DNA of 64,000 nucleotides from Bacteroidota bacterium (lineage in GTDB: Bacteria > Bacteroidota > Bacteroidia > NS11-12g > UBA9320), in contig NVWV01000007.1 of the NCBI GenBank assembly GCA_002746305.1, positions 124,001 through 188,000 of the forward strand, read 5' to 3'. Position numbers and translations under genes: made by a program. A model generated the notes under the pieces. It had not been told where the DNA came from. It was given only the letters and a program-made list of their open reading frames with translations, and did not search any database. Shown one piece after another: positions 10,531 to 19,867 of the stretch (the first letter of the stretch is position 1; every line of letters starts with the position of its first letter).

Positions 10531-11337
10531 TTACTCAATCTTTATAATTTGACTGTTGCTTAGCGTAAAGATTCCTAAGCCCCCTTCTATATTGTTGGGT
10601 AATGGAGTTGGTTCTGCAAATGGATTGTCAGGTTCATAGTTCTTCAAAACTTTCCCATACCTATAATGATCTTTTGTAATTGCACTTATAATTACAAACA
10701 ACTTCGGACTATTTCCGCCGCTTCCTTCCCAGGAATACAATTTTGTATTTAGACTTATTGTACTCGATGTAACATCCTCATCGGAATGGTACTCCTTATC
10801 AGAATAAACTTCAACTGTATCATTACCATAGCCATTGAACGCCTCAATTCTATAATATTGATCTGCGGCTGTATTTGGGACTTCTATTTTTAGAATATAT
10901 TCTATTTCTTCCTTCCTCACTATAGAGTCCAATGTAAGATTATATGCTCCGATAGGTTGAGGCATTTCTACAGCTCCTTTCACCTCCCCAAACTCAGATG
11001 TCAATGCCGAAAAAAGATAGGAATCTCCTGCATTCAATGGTAAAACACCTAAATAGTAATAATCCCTAGTTAATGCACTATATGTAAATGAATAGGTAGA
11101 ACTACCATTACTTACCGTCACGGTTGCATCTGGGATTGCATCATACTCATAACTCGTTGAGTTATTGATTATGGGCTTACTTTTTGTTAGCTGTATCCGA
11201 GATACGTTATTTATCTGATTCAGATTTGCAAAAACAACTGGCTTAACGGGTATCGTTGGTACAGTTACGTCTTCCAAAACCGTTTGGCAACCTCCTAGAG
11301 TTGCAATGATCATTAAAGCGACTATAATATTTTTCAT
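10531..11337 (-). CDS. DUF4249-type lipoprotein
   Basis: Lipobox-like ATLGGCQT, overall DUF4249 character, position next to a TonB-dependent receptor. Confidence 0.75.
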   Translation of the reverse strand: MKNIIVALMIIATLGGCQTVLEDVTVPTIPVKPVVFANLNQINNVSRIQLTKSKPIINNSTSYEYDAIPDATVTVSNGSSTYSFTYSALTRDYYYLGVLPLNAGDSYLFSALTSEFGEVKGAVEMPQPIGAYNLTLDSIVRKEEIEYILKIEVPNTAADQYYRIEAFNGYGNDTVEVYSDKEYHSDEDVTSSTISLNTKLYSWEGSGGNSPKLFVIISAITKDHYRYGKVLKNYEPDNPFAEPTPLPNNIEGGLGIFTLSNSQIIKIE

Positions 11338-11342
11338 ACCTC

Positions 11343-13718
11343 TTATTTAAATTTATAATTCCAACTTATTGAAGGTAAAATAGGGAATAGGCTAATCTGT
11401 TTAAGCACCTGTTTACTCTGAGAATTAAACCGTTCCTCCGGTCCAATAGTGTAATAAAATGGATTCTTACGATTGTACAAATTATATGCACTAAACTCCC
11501 ATGTACGCAACCCTCTTTTCTTTTCTTTGGTTACCTGCAAACCAATATCTGCTCTATGGTACGCTCGCATTCTAAAATCATTTCTATCCGTATATTCCGT
11601 TCCGGGTTGATAGTATCCGAATTGTTCTTTGAACGCCCTACTTCCCAATGTGCTTATTTGATACGTGCTCAAGGGTAAGGTTATTGCATTTCCTGTTCCA
11701 TATACCCACGTAGCAGATAAGGTCATGTTTTTCTTTAGTTTATACGTGGCTACAACGGATACGTCATGTCTCCTATCGTAACGTGCATAGAACTCCTTGC
11801 CATTGTTTAACTCTGGAAATTTATGCTTCGTCCAAGCCAACGTATAACCTACCCAACCAGTTAACCGACCTTGCTTTCGTTGCACCAAGATTTCTGCTCC
11901 GTAGCTTGTTCCTTTTCCGCTGGTAATATTCTCTTCCCAAGAAATTGATTGAGCTCCGTCTGAGCTTTCTTGTAGTGCTAAGAATGAAGCTCCTTCTTTA
12001 TAACCAATGATGTTATTCATTGTTTTATAGTACCCTTCAATCGTTAGACTAAAATTCTGTTTTTCAAAATCCTTTGCAATACCCGCTGCCACTTGTTGTG
12101 AATTTTGTGGTTTCACCTTTTCTGTAGCAGGTACCCACAAATCCGTCGGCAAACCAACTCCACTGGTGCTCAACAAGTGAATGTACTGATTCATGGTAGC
12201 ATAAGATGCTTTAACGGCCAAATCACTTTTTAAGTTATACGCCAACGCCAATCTTGGCTCAGGATTAACGTATACTTTGTCATTACTCGAAAACGTACTT
12301 AGTCTAACCCCGTATAGAGATTTCAGTCTCTTGGATATTTTCCATTCATCCTCTATATAAAAGCCTGTTTCTATCGACTTGTACTCCGTTTTACGGTTTA
12401 AACTTTCTCCAAATAGATTGTCTTTAATAACAAGAGCGTCTGGTGTAAATGTATGATGGGTTACAACTCCTCCAAACTTTACTTTATGGTCGTTATTCGC
12501 ATACCAATCAAAGTCTTGTTTTAAACTAAAATCCCGAATCCCGGAGCCGTATCTTACAGAGAATAATTCTTGACCATTTTCCTCTTCATCTGCCTTAATT
12601 GCTAATTCATAAAAACTGTAAATCAGAGAAGTGTTGGAAAAAAGTTTTGGATTCACAATATGATTCCATCTTGCAGTTCCAGTTGCATTCCCCCAACCGA
12701 AGTTTATTTTGCTTTTATATGAATTATCGTTGAAAGACTCTTTAACATTTAAATAAAACTTATCTCTGCCAAAGTATCCGCTTAGATAAACTCTGTTCTT
12801 AGCATCTATTTCATAATTGGCTTTTGCATTCAAATCATAGAAGTAATAGCCTGCTGTATTTCCATTGTTTACTGCTAAAATAATCGGCTGAGCCAATATG
12901 TCAATGTATGTTCTACGCCCTGATACTATAAAAGATCCTTTTCCTTTTGCAAATGGGCCTTCTATCAAACCCTTGGATGAAATAATCCCAATACCTAGTT
13001 CTCCGGTATACTTTTCTTTATTCCCATCCTTCATGTTCATATCTATAACAGAGGATAATCTTCCTCCATATCTAGCAGGAAACCCTCCTTTTACCAGTTC
13101 TACACTTCGCAAAGCATCACCATTAAAAAGACTAAAAAACCCAAACAAATGTTGAGCATTGTATACGGTAGCACCATCTAGAATAATCAAATTTTGATCT
13201 GGCCCTCCTCCTCTTACATATAGACCACTCTGTCCCTCGCTCCCACTTTGCACCCCTGGCATCAATTGCAACACCTTCAGTACATCTTTTTCTCCTAGTA
13301 AAGCAGGAATTTCTTTAATGGTTTTAATTGGAATTTCAATGGTACTCATTCGAACCTCCTCACTCACCTTCTTGTGAGTTTTAGAACCTTTCACTACGAC
13401 TTCTCCTATATCGGTTTGAGCACTTTTTAAGAGAACATCCATCACCACGTCTTTGGTAATAGTTACTTCTTTTATCACTTGCGTATAGCCTACAAAATTG
13501 TAAATCATGGTGTGTTTACCTGCTGGCAATTGAATGGCGTAATAACCAAAGTTATTGGAAACCGTTCCTGCAGTTTTATCCGCTGTGTATATAGTTACTC
13601 CGATAAGCAACTCTTTACTACCAGACTCTTTTACATATCCTGAAAGGGTATAGGACTCTTGTGCATGTCCCATTTGAGATATGAACATTAGAAAGGCAAA
13701 AACAAAAATGTTCTTCAT
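11343..13718 (-). CDS. TonB-dependent receptor with N-terminal carboxypeptidase-regulatory-like domain
   Basis: LSGYVKESGSKELLIGVTIY, plug domain VLKVLQLMPGVQSGSEGQSGLYVRGGGPDQNLIILDGATVYN, C-terminal beta-barrel. Confidence 0.93.
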   Translation of the reverse strand: MKNIFVFAFLMFISQMGHAQESYTLSGYVKESGSKELLIGVTIYTADKTAGTVSNNFGYYAIQLPAGKHTMIYNFVGYTQVIKEVTITKDVVMDVLLKSAQTDIGEVVVKGSKTHKKVSEEVRMSTIEIPIKTIKEIPALLGEKDVLKVLQLMPGVQSGSEGQSGLYVRGGGPDQNLIILDGATVYNAQHLFGFFSLFNGDALRSVELVKGGFPARYGGRLSSVIDMNMKDGNKEKYTGELGIGIISSKGLIEGPFAKGKGSFIVSGRRTYIDILAQPIILAVNNGNTAGYYFYDLNAKANYEIDAKNRVYLSGYFGRDKFYLNVKESFNDNSYKSKINFGWGNATGTARWNHIVNPKLFSNTSLIYSFYELAIKADEEENGQELFSVRYGSGIRDFSLKQDFDWYANNDHKVKFGGVVTHHTFTPDALVIKDNLFGESLNRKTEYKSIETGFYIEDEWKISKRLKSLYGVRLSTFSSNDKVYVNPEPRLALAYNLKSDLAVKASYATMNQYIHLLSTSGVGLPTDLWVPATEKVKPQNSQQVAAGIAKDFEKQNFSLTIEGYYKTMNNIIGYKEGASFLALQESSDGAQSISWEENITSGKGTSYGAEILVQRKQGRLTGWVGYTLAWTKHKFPELNNGKEFYARYDRRHDVSVVATYKLKKNMTLSATWVYGTGNAITLPLSTYQISTLGSRAFKEQFGYYQPGTEYTDRNDFRMRAYHRADIGLQVTKEKKRGLRTWEFSAYNLYNRKNPFYYTIGPEERFNSQSKQVLKQISLFPILPSISWNYKFK

Positions 13719-13818
13719 GTATACTAGATATATAGAATTACTTTATTAAAAGTTACAGCTTCTCTAGAACGACAGTAGCAGTCCTTCTAGTGCATTACTA
13801 TTTTAAATCTTAAGATGA

Positions 13819-15021
13819 CTATTTGCCCTCTACAAAATCTTGCAGATAACTAAACTCATCCGTAAGTTTTCCTCCGTCTGTCAATCGGGCTCTTTTCAAA
13901 ATACCATCTTTATCTCCATCAATAAGCAAGGGCAAAATATGGTCTAACATGAGTGTTCCAAATTCCGTACTTGCATTTTTTGGCATTTCCGTAGGTAAGT
14001 TGGTAACTGCCATTACATCTATCGTATCTTCACCATAGGCCTCCACTTGTTTCTGCTGAGACTTACTCCAACCAAAAGTAGGATGAAAAATATCTGTAGC
14101 TTCCATGGTTATCGGAACACTACCTTCTACATCACAGGTAATATCAGCTATTACTTGAATTGCGAATCTATCCGACTTGGTATCTTTCTTTTCAAAAAGT
14201 ACAGGCATATCCTCTTGCCAATACATCCCATTGATCAATATATCTGTATAAGGTAAGAAATTATCAAACTCACTGCAATACTGGTCATGGTGTTCGTAGT
14301 AGTGCTTTGCATCCCATTCTCCTCCATCCTTTCTATGGTACAAATCCCAACTTGTAAGTTGTGTGAAATAAGCTCCATTGGGAGGTTGAGAAATAAACTC
14401 TTGAGGGGAGACTTCTTTTATTTTCATAAGTTCTAGCACCTCTCGAATCCCTTCTGCTACTCTACCATTACCTGTAAATACTACTCTTGTCTTCTTGAGG
14501 TCTAGCTCTTTTAGTAAGGCCATTGATTCTTCATAATCATTGGTTTCATAAGCCGATGGCAAGTCAAACTTACCTGTTTTTTTGCCCCATGTCAAAAAAG
14601 CATTGTATGCTCCTACTACTCCTGCCCATTTCCCAAAACCCAGAATTCGGTTACCCTTTTTCCAAGTCAAAGGTTCATAGTCTATTAAGCTAATGTTCTT
14701 TTCAAGAATGGCTTGTAATAGATCTCTATTATACGGCTGTGCTTTGATGGTATGCGAGAAGAACAAATAGGTTTTATTCGGAATTAGTTTGTCTATTGGA
14801 ACTTCTTTAATACCTATTAGAATATCACAATCATTGACATCCTTTACTGTTGGGATACCTACTGCTTCATACTCCTTGGCTAGATAAGTCCTTTCTGGAG
14901 ACGCCTCTACTACTAATTCTGTATCTGGAAATCTCTTTTTAAACTCCACACAAAGTTCAGGAGTTAACGCTACACGTTTATCGGCGGGCTGTTTCCATTC
15001 CCGTACTAAGCCTATTTTCAT
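13819..15021 (-). CDS. NAD(P)-dependent dehydrogenase of the saccharopine/alanine dehydrogenase type
   Basis: MKIGLVREWKQPADKRVALTPE N-terminal motif, GNGRVAEGIREVLELM, IADITCDVEGSVP. Confidence 0.78.
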   Translation of the reverse strand: MKIGLVREWKQPADKRVALTPELCVEFKKRFPDTELVVEASPERTYLAKEYEAVGIPTVKDVNDCDILIGIKEVPIDKLIPNKTYLFFSHTIKAQPYNRDLLQAILEKNISLIDYEPLTWKKGNRILGFGKWAGVVGAYNAFLTWGKKTGKFDLPSAYETNDYEESMALLKELDLKKTRVVFTGNGRVAEGIREVLELMKIKEVSPQEFISQPPNGAYFTQLTSWDLYHRKDGGEWDAKHYYEHHDQYCSEFDNFLPYTDILINGMYWQEDMPVLFEKKDTKSDRFAIQVIADITCDVEGSVPITMEATDIFHPTFGWSKSQQKQVEAYGEDTIDVMAVTNLPTEMPKNASTEFGTLMLDHILPLLIDGDKDGILKRARLTDGGKLTDEFSYLQDFVEGK

Positions 15022-18000
15022 TTATAATTTATGAATTCTTTTTATTAGTTGACCTTGAGGAGTATCTATTTGTAAGAAGTATACTCCATTTACCAAGTTA
15101 GATAAATCTACTGTCTTATCTTGAATTAAAACTTCCAGTTCTTGTCCATTTACAGAATAACACGTAATCTTATCAATTTGTACTTTACTATTGATTCTCA
15201 AACTACCGTTGGTTGGGTTTGGATAGATGCTTATGCTATTTCCCAATTCGAAAATACCCGTTGTCAAAACATTTACGGTAACCGTATAATCTCGACTACT
15301 TTCATCCTGTGCTTTTACTCTATATACCACATTTGAGGTGTAATTATTTAGTGTAACACCACTTACTTGTTCGGCAGCTTGAACCGTCACTTTAGCATCT
15401 GGGCTATTGGTAAAGGTTGGGGTTAGACTAGATATGTCTGTACCTCCCGGCACATCTACAGTAATTGTATTTCCTGAAATAGTTCCTTCTGGAGATCCCG
15501 CTAATCCAGGGAATGAGAAGGTTAATAATTCTTTTTTATCGCTCAATAGGTTTCGCGTACCATTTGCATACCAAACACCCCATTTTGCATCTGGGATATG
15601 TACAGACGCTACAGTTCCTGCCTTCACATTTATTTTATCTGCAGCCAACTCCGTTAATGCAACTACAGGATCTCCTGAGGTATTATTTGCATCAAAAATC
15701 AGCTTATCATCTTTGTTGGAGTAGCTGGGGAAACCCAATTTGTCTTGGGTAAAGATAGTTGCTGTAGCACCCGTTAATGTGTTCATCGCAGACACCTGTA
15801 CATTACTTCCAGCAATGTAATCAAAGGCAATAATGTAAGGGCTGTTTTTTGCATAACTCGCATTGCCAATACTTACACCTGTTGGTAGTTGTGAGAATAT
15901 CTTTTCTACCTTTCCATCTCCAAATTCATCACTCTCATTATCCCAAACACGTAATATTCCAACATCCCACCATTGGAGATTTGTTCCTCCCGAATTCGTT
16001 ATTTCATTTTGAGCATCATACAATATAAATTGTCCGGTGTTATCAAATTCTATAGCATCTGCATAGTTCACATTTCCTGCATCTACACCTTCAGTGTATG
16101 TAGGATTATATAAGGTAAATGTTTTCCATGTTGCAGTCACAAAATCATAAATCCATATTTTCCCATCCTGTGCTGTAGATACTGCTGCAAGGCGGTCTCC
16201 GTCTTTCGAAATAGCTACATTGTCCCATAAATCATTGCTCAATTGCAGTTCCGTATATGGACTGGTTAGAAGGATTCTTCTCAGAATACTAGAATTTGTT
16301 ACATAAAACAAGAATTCTCCATCATCCGTAATACTGCATTTACGCTTAGGTGTATTTTGAGTTAAAGCAATGTAATTACCTGGAGCCGTGCTACTTTTAT
16401 ACATGGTATTGGGATCCGATGTATTTAGATCTACGCTTACTATATTTTCTGAACCTGGATTTGTTGGGATATCACTACCTCCACCAGTTCCACTTCCTCC
16501 ACCAGACCCTGCATTGGGATCATAAATTTGAACTACATCAAAAGCATTTTTAACTGCAGCTACTTCTGTAGATCCGTATAAATCATTAGCCGCATCTGTA
16601 CAAGCATATCTAAGATCCAAAAATCGCGACTTAGAAGTTAGGTACTGAGTCAGTGCTCTATACCAAATTTTTTCCGCTTTTGTTTTGGTTATGCTGGTTG
16701 CTGTAAGATAGTATGCTCTGTTTACTATACCGCTATTAATATGCACTCCGTAGTTATCCTGACTGCCTGTATAGTATTCGCTCATTTTTTCGGGTTGGTA
16801 GCCTCGGTTGCTTAAACTGGTACCTCCATTATGTGGATTTTGAAGATTTCTAAGAGCTCCTCCAGCAAATTTTCCAGGTCTTACTATATCCTCACCTATT
16901 TTCCAATCGTCTCTATCCATCATAGCACCGAAAACATCGGCCATACTCTCATTGATAGCTCCACTTTGATCTTCGTACTCTAAATTGGCTGTATTCGACA
17001 CCACACCGTGTGATAATTCGTGACCTGCAACATCAAGAGCTCCTGCAAGAGGAGTAAATGTACTTCCTCCATTGCCATAAAACATAGCTTGTCCGTTCCA
17101 GTATGCATTGGCTAAACTACTTCCATCATCGTCTGAGACATTCACTACTGATATGATACTTCCTCCTGTACCGTTGATTGAATTTCTATTGTGTGTATTC
17201 TTAAAGTAATCAAAAGCAATTCCTGCATTTGCATGGGCAGAAACTGAACTTTTTTCGCTCCAAGTATTGTTATTACTTGAAACCTGAGTAATTGATTGAG
17301 CAGCTGTATTTCCTGCATCTATAGTCCAAATTGCCCCAATAGGATTATCAGGAAAACTACTTGGTTGACTGTTAGTCCACATACTTTTGGTAGCATTTAC
17401 CATGTAGTACGTACTTCCTCTTTGGTAGGAATTGATCACCCTACTTTGACCGTTTAGATCTGTTGCATTGGCAGTCTTCGGGCCATCTATCTCGCATAAT
17501 TCATCTATCGTTTTAAGGACAGTGCCATTGAATGCGTCCACCCACACCTTGAACACTTCCATGTCTGTAGGTCGTATCTTTACCGTGTACACATGACGCG
17601 GATTTAGTCCTTGACCAGTTTCAAAATCGATGTACTCCTTAACCACAGCACTTCTATCTATAATTCCCAAGTTTGGTTTTACATAGTGATGATGTTCTTC
17701 TATTACATGTGCATACGCTTTCCTCTGTGCCGATACCGCTCCAATATTTTCATCTGTTTTGATAGTTACTGAAGGATAAATTCGACCATTGCCACTCTGC
17801 ACTTCGCCATCTTTAAGATGCAATATCCATTGTCCTCCTTTTACCCTTATCTGATTTATCCTCTGCTGATAACGAATGTGGGTGATTCCTAACTCATCTG
17901 TATTTCGAGATACCTCATCTAGCTTAGATTTTTCTGACCAACCAAACAAACCAGGCAAGTCTTCCAAGACTGTATTTAGACTGTATTCTTCATCTACTTC

Positions 18001-18294
18001 ATTGATTCCAAAGCCGCCATCCTTTTTCTTCTTATACACTTCCAGATAAATAGGCAAGCCTAAATCTGCATTGTACTTCACACGGTATTTGATAGTCTTT
18101 GCATCATCTACGCTTCTCAATTCCAATTTATGTGGTGTAAAAAAACTGGGTTGGTTGCTCGTACGACCATCTATGACTTCAGCCTCTATATTGGGTTTCT
18201 GTCCATTTTCACTCTTATCAGTCCTTATATCTAATAGATTTTGTCCAAACCCCATGAACGGCAGTAGAATGAGTACTAGTAGTGTCTTTTTCAT
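15022..18294 (-). CDS. Secreted M4 (thermolysin-like) metallopeptidase with T9SS C-terminal domain
   Basis: HELSHGVV zinc motif with NESMADVFG, FTP-like propeptide region, C-terminal SISIYPNPTNGSLRIN...LIKRIHKL. Confidence 0.95.
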   Translation of the reverse strand: MKKTLLVLILLPFMGFGQNLLDIRTDKSENGQKPNIEAEVIDGRTSNQPSFFTPHKLELRSVDDAKTIKYRVKYNADLGLPIYLEVYKKKKDGGFGINEVDEEYSLNTVLEDLPGLFGWSEKSKLDEVSRNTDELGITHIRYQQRINQIRVKGGQWILHLKDGEVQSGNGRIYPSVTIKTDENIGAVSAQRKAYAHVIEEHHHYVKPNLGIIDRSAVVKEYIDFETGQGLNPRHVYTVKIRPTDMEVFKVWVDAFNGTVLKTIDELCEIDGPKTANATDLNGQSRVINSYQRGSTYYMVNATKSMWTNSQPSSFPDNPIGAIWTIDAGNTAAQSITQVSSNNNTWSEKSSVSAHANAGIAFDYFKNTHNRNSINGTGGSIISVVNVSDDDGSSLANAYWNGQAMFYGNGGSTFTPLAGALDVAGHELSHGVVSNTANLEYEDQSGAINESMADVFGAMMDRDDWKIGEDIVRPGKFAGGALRNLQNPHNGGTSLSNRGYQPEKMSEYYTGSQDNYGVHINSGIVNRAYYLTATSITKTKAEKIWYRALTQYLTSKSRFLDLRYACTDAANDLYGSTEVAAVKNAFDVVQIYDPNAGSGGGSGTGGGSDIPTNPGSENIVSVDLNTSDPNTMYKSSTAPGNYIALTQNTPKRKCSITDDGEFLFYVTNSSILRRILLTSPYTELQLSNDLWDNVAISKDGDRLAAVSTAQDGKIWIYDFVTATWKTFTLYNPTYTEGVDAGNVNYADAIEFDNTGQFILYDAQNEITNSGGTNLQWWDVGILRVWDNESDEFGDGKVEKIFSQLPTGVSIGNASYAKNSPYIIAFDYIAGSNVQVSAMNTLTGATATIFTQDKLGFPSYSNKDDKLIFDANNTSGDPVVALTELAADKINVKAGTVASVHIPDAKWGVWYANGTRNLLSDKKELLTFSFPGLAGSPEGTISGNTITVDVPGGTDISSLTPTFTNSPDAKVTVQAAEQVSGVTLNNYTSNVVYRVKAQDESSRDYTVTVNVLTTGIFELGNSISIYPNPTNGSLRINSKVQIDKITCYSVNGQELEVLIQDKTVDLSNLVNGVYFLQIDTPQGQLIKRIHKL

Positions 18295-18735
18295 TTAATT
18301 AGTTGCTTTGTTAATGTTTTTTAAGGTCTCTCTATAAAAAGACACCAATGCTTCAGGGGCGGTATCCATGTTGGTCCATTGAACCTTGTTTTCTTCTTTT
18401 TTATCTTTAATTCGAATGAAGTAATTCATATTACCAGTTTCACTCAAACTCATTCCACCGAAGTCCATTTTATTAAGTCCCTTTAGCAAGGATTTAAATG
18501 CTTTGGGCTTCAATTTTTCAATTTCCCTTGTCTCTTTATCTCCACCCATGACTCCAGAATGTAGAAATCGTTGGCCATTGGGGAAGAAATAATACGTTTT
18601 TGAAGTACCAGCAAAACCCCCATAAGAACCTATTTCGATAAATTGATTGGGTAAGTTATCCAACGAATACACCTTGTTACTGCATTGTGAAAATCCTAAA
18701 ATACAGATAAATGCAGTGAATAGTTTTTTCATCAT
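18295..18735 (-). CDS. Putative lipoprotein of unknown function
   Basis: MMKKLFTAFICILGFSQCSNK signal/lipobox; its stop abuts the start of the M4 peptidase gene. Confidence 0.65.
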   Translation of the reverse strand: MMKKLFTAFICILGFSQCSNKVYSLDNLPNQFIEIGSYGGFAGTSKTYYFFPNGQRFLHSGVMGGDKETREIEKLKPKAFKSLLKGLNKMDFGGMSLSETGNMNYFIRIKDKKEENKVQWTNMDTAPEALVSFYRETLKNINKATN

Positions 18736-18934
18736 GAGCGGCGAAGATACCATTTTGTAATGTTAGCATTCGGTAAAAATGGCAGTGCTATCATATTAGT
18801 TGGTACAAATGTGTTGTTTGGCAGTACATTTGCCTTCTTATAAAGGATTTCGTTCTTTGATTTTATGGAAGCATTTAATTGCAACCTAAAATACAGATCA
18901 CATAGAGTAGGTTATCTACTCACAAATTAAACAT

Positions 18935-19304
18935 GGGGGTGTTCTGGCTTTTGACGGGTTGGCCAATAGATGTGTAAGCACGTAGAGCGTTGAAAGTGCG
19001 GCTCTTAAATCTCGACTTTCAAACACAAACGGCGATTCAAATTTCGCTATGGCTGCCTAGTCTTAGAGACTAAGCAAATACCATCCGTTTGCCTGAGTCT
19101 GGTCTCGGTTACGAGGGAGTTCAAACGGTCGATAAACTGAGATAATTTTAGCCCATTTCTACCAAGTTAAAATTTATAATGTAGGATAAGGATTCGTTGG
19201 GTAATTGTTGCACCTGACCTGTCTCGAAAATCAAGCGACAATAAACGTGTAGAAAACGCAATTCTATTCCAATTCGGACCCGGGTTCGACTCCCGGCATC
19301 TCCA
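18935..19304 (+). ncRNA. ssrA: Transfer-messenger RNA (tmRNA)
   Basis: 5' GGGGGUG pairs with 3' CAUCUCC; TTCTGGCTTTTGACGGG 5' region; T-arm GGACCCGGGTTCGACTCCCGG; tag reading frame ...NGDSNFAMAA TAG at about 19025-19060. Confidence 0.95.
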
Positions 19305-19700
19305 CTGATGATCAAAGCCTTAGTGCAAAGCACTAGGGCTTTTTTATTGGACAAAATCAAGCTTGCTTGGATTTAAGGACAATCAAAAAGACCGTAGTAT
19401 GAAATACAAGGATTTGAATCCACTGCATAGTATAAACGGGATCACTGAAGGTACTCCCGGCATCTCCACAGTATGACTAAAGCCCATGACCGAAAGGTCT
19501 TGGGCTTTTTTTGTGAGACAAATTGAGCTTGCTCAAAATTTGAATTCGAAAAAAGGACAACAAGCGAAGCGATGGGATTTAGTCCACTTGATGGAACAAA
19601 CGGGATCACCGAAGGTACTCCCGGCATCTCCACAGAATGATAGAAATCCTTGGCACGAAGTGCTGAGGATTTTTTGTTTAAGGAGTTTGAGCTTGCTCAT
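19289..19700 (+). repeat. Tandem array: three copies of the ssrA 3' end (CTCCCGGCATCTCCAC) each followed by a terminator-like hairpin; ~165-bp period
   Basis: GTACTCCCGGCATCTCCACAG occurs near 19451-19471 and 19615-19635 downstream of the true tmRNA end; hairpins at ~19480-19512 and ~19645-19677; each is followed by a GAGCTTGCTC-like segment. Confidence 0.85.
19316..19346 (+). terminator. Intrinsic terminator of ssrA
   Basis: AGCCTTAGTGC-AAA-GCACTAGGGCT followed by a T run. Confidence 0.85.
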
Positions 19701-19806
19701 AAACTTCTGAAACAAATCAGGTCTACCTCGCTTACACTTAGAGTGAGCTGCAATCACTCAAAGCAAACATGTTCCATAAGCAACACATCTCAATAAATTA
19801 AATATT

Positions 19807-19834
19807 AAAAGCCCCAGATTTAGTCTGGGGCTTT
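19807..19834. terminator. Intrinsic terminator 3' of the 851-aa protease gene
   Basis: AAAAGCCCCAGA-TTTAG-TCTGGGGCTTTT palindrome with flanking A/T tracts. Confidence 0.8.
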
Positions 19835-19867
19835 TGTATTGATTCTTTGAGTGTTTAGAGGGTTGGA

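Noticed and set aside
19148-19360. Minus-strand 70-aa ORF in the track
   Set aside because: Lies across the 3' half of tmRNA and its terminator; non-coding in this frame.
19442-19757. Several small ORFs on both strands
   Set aside because: Fall within the ssrA-3'-end tandem repeat array and terminators; best explained as chance frames in repeats.
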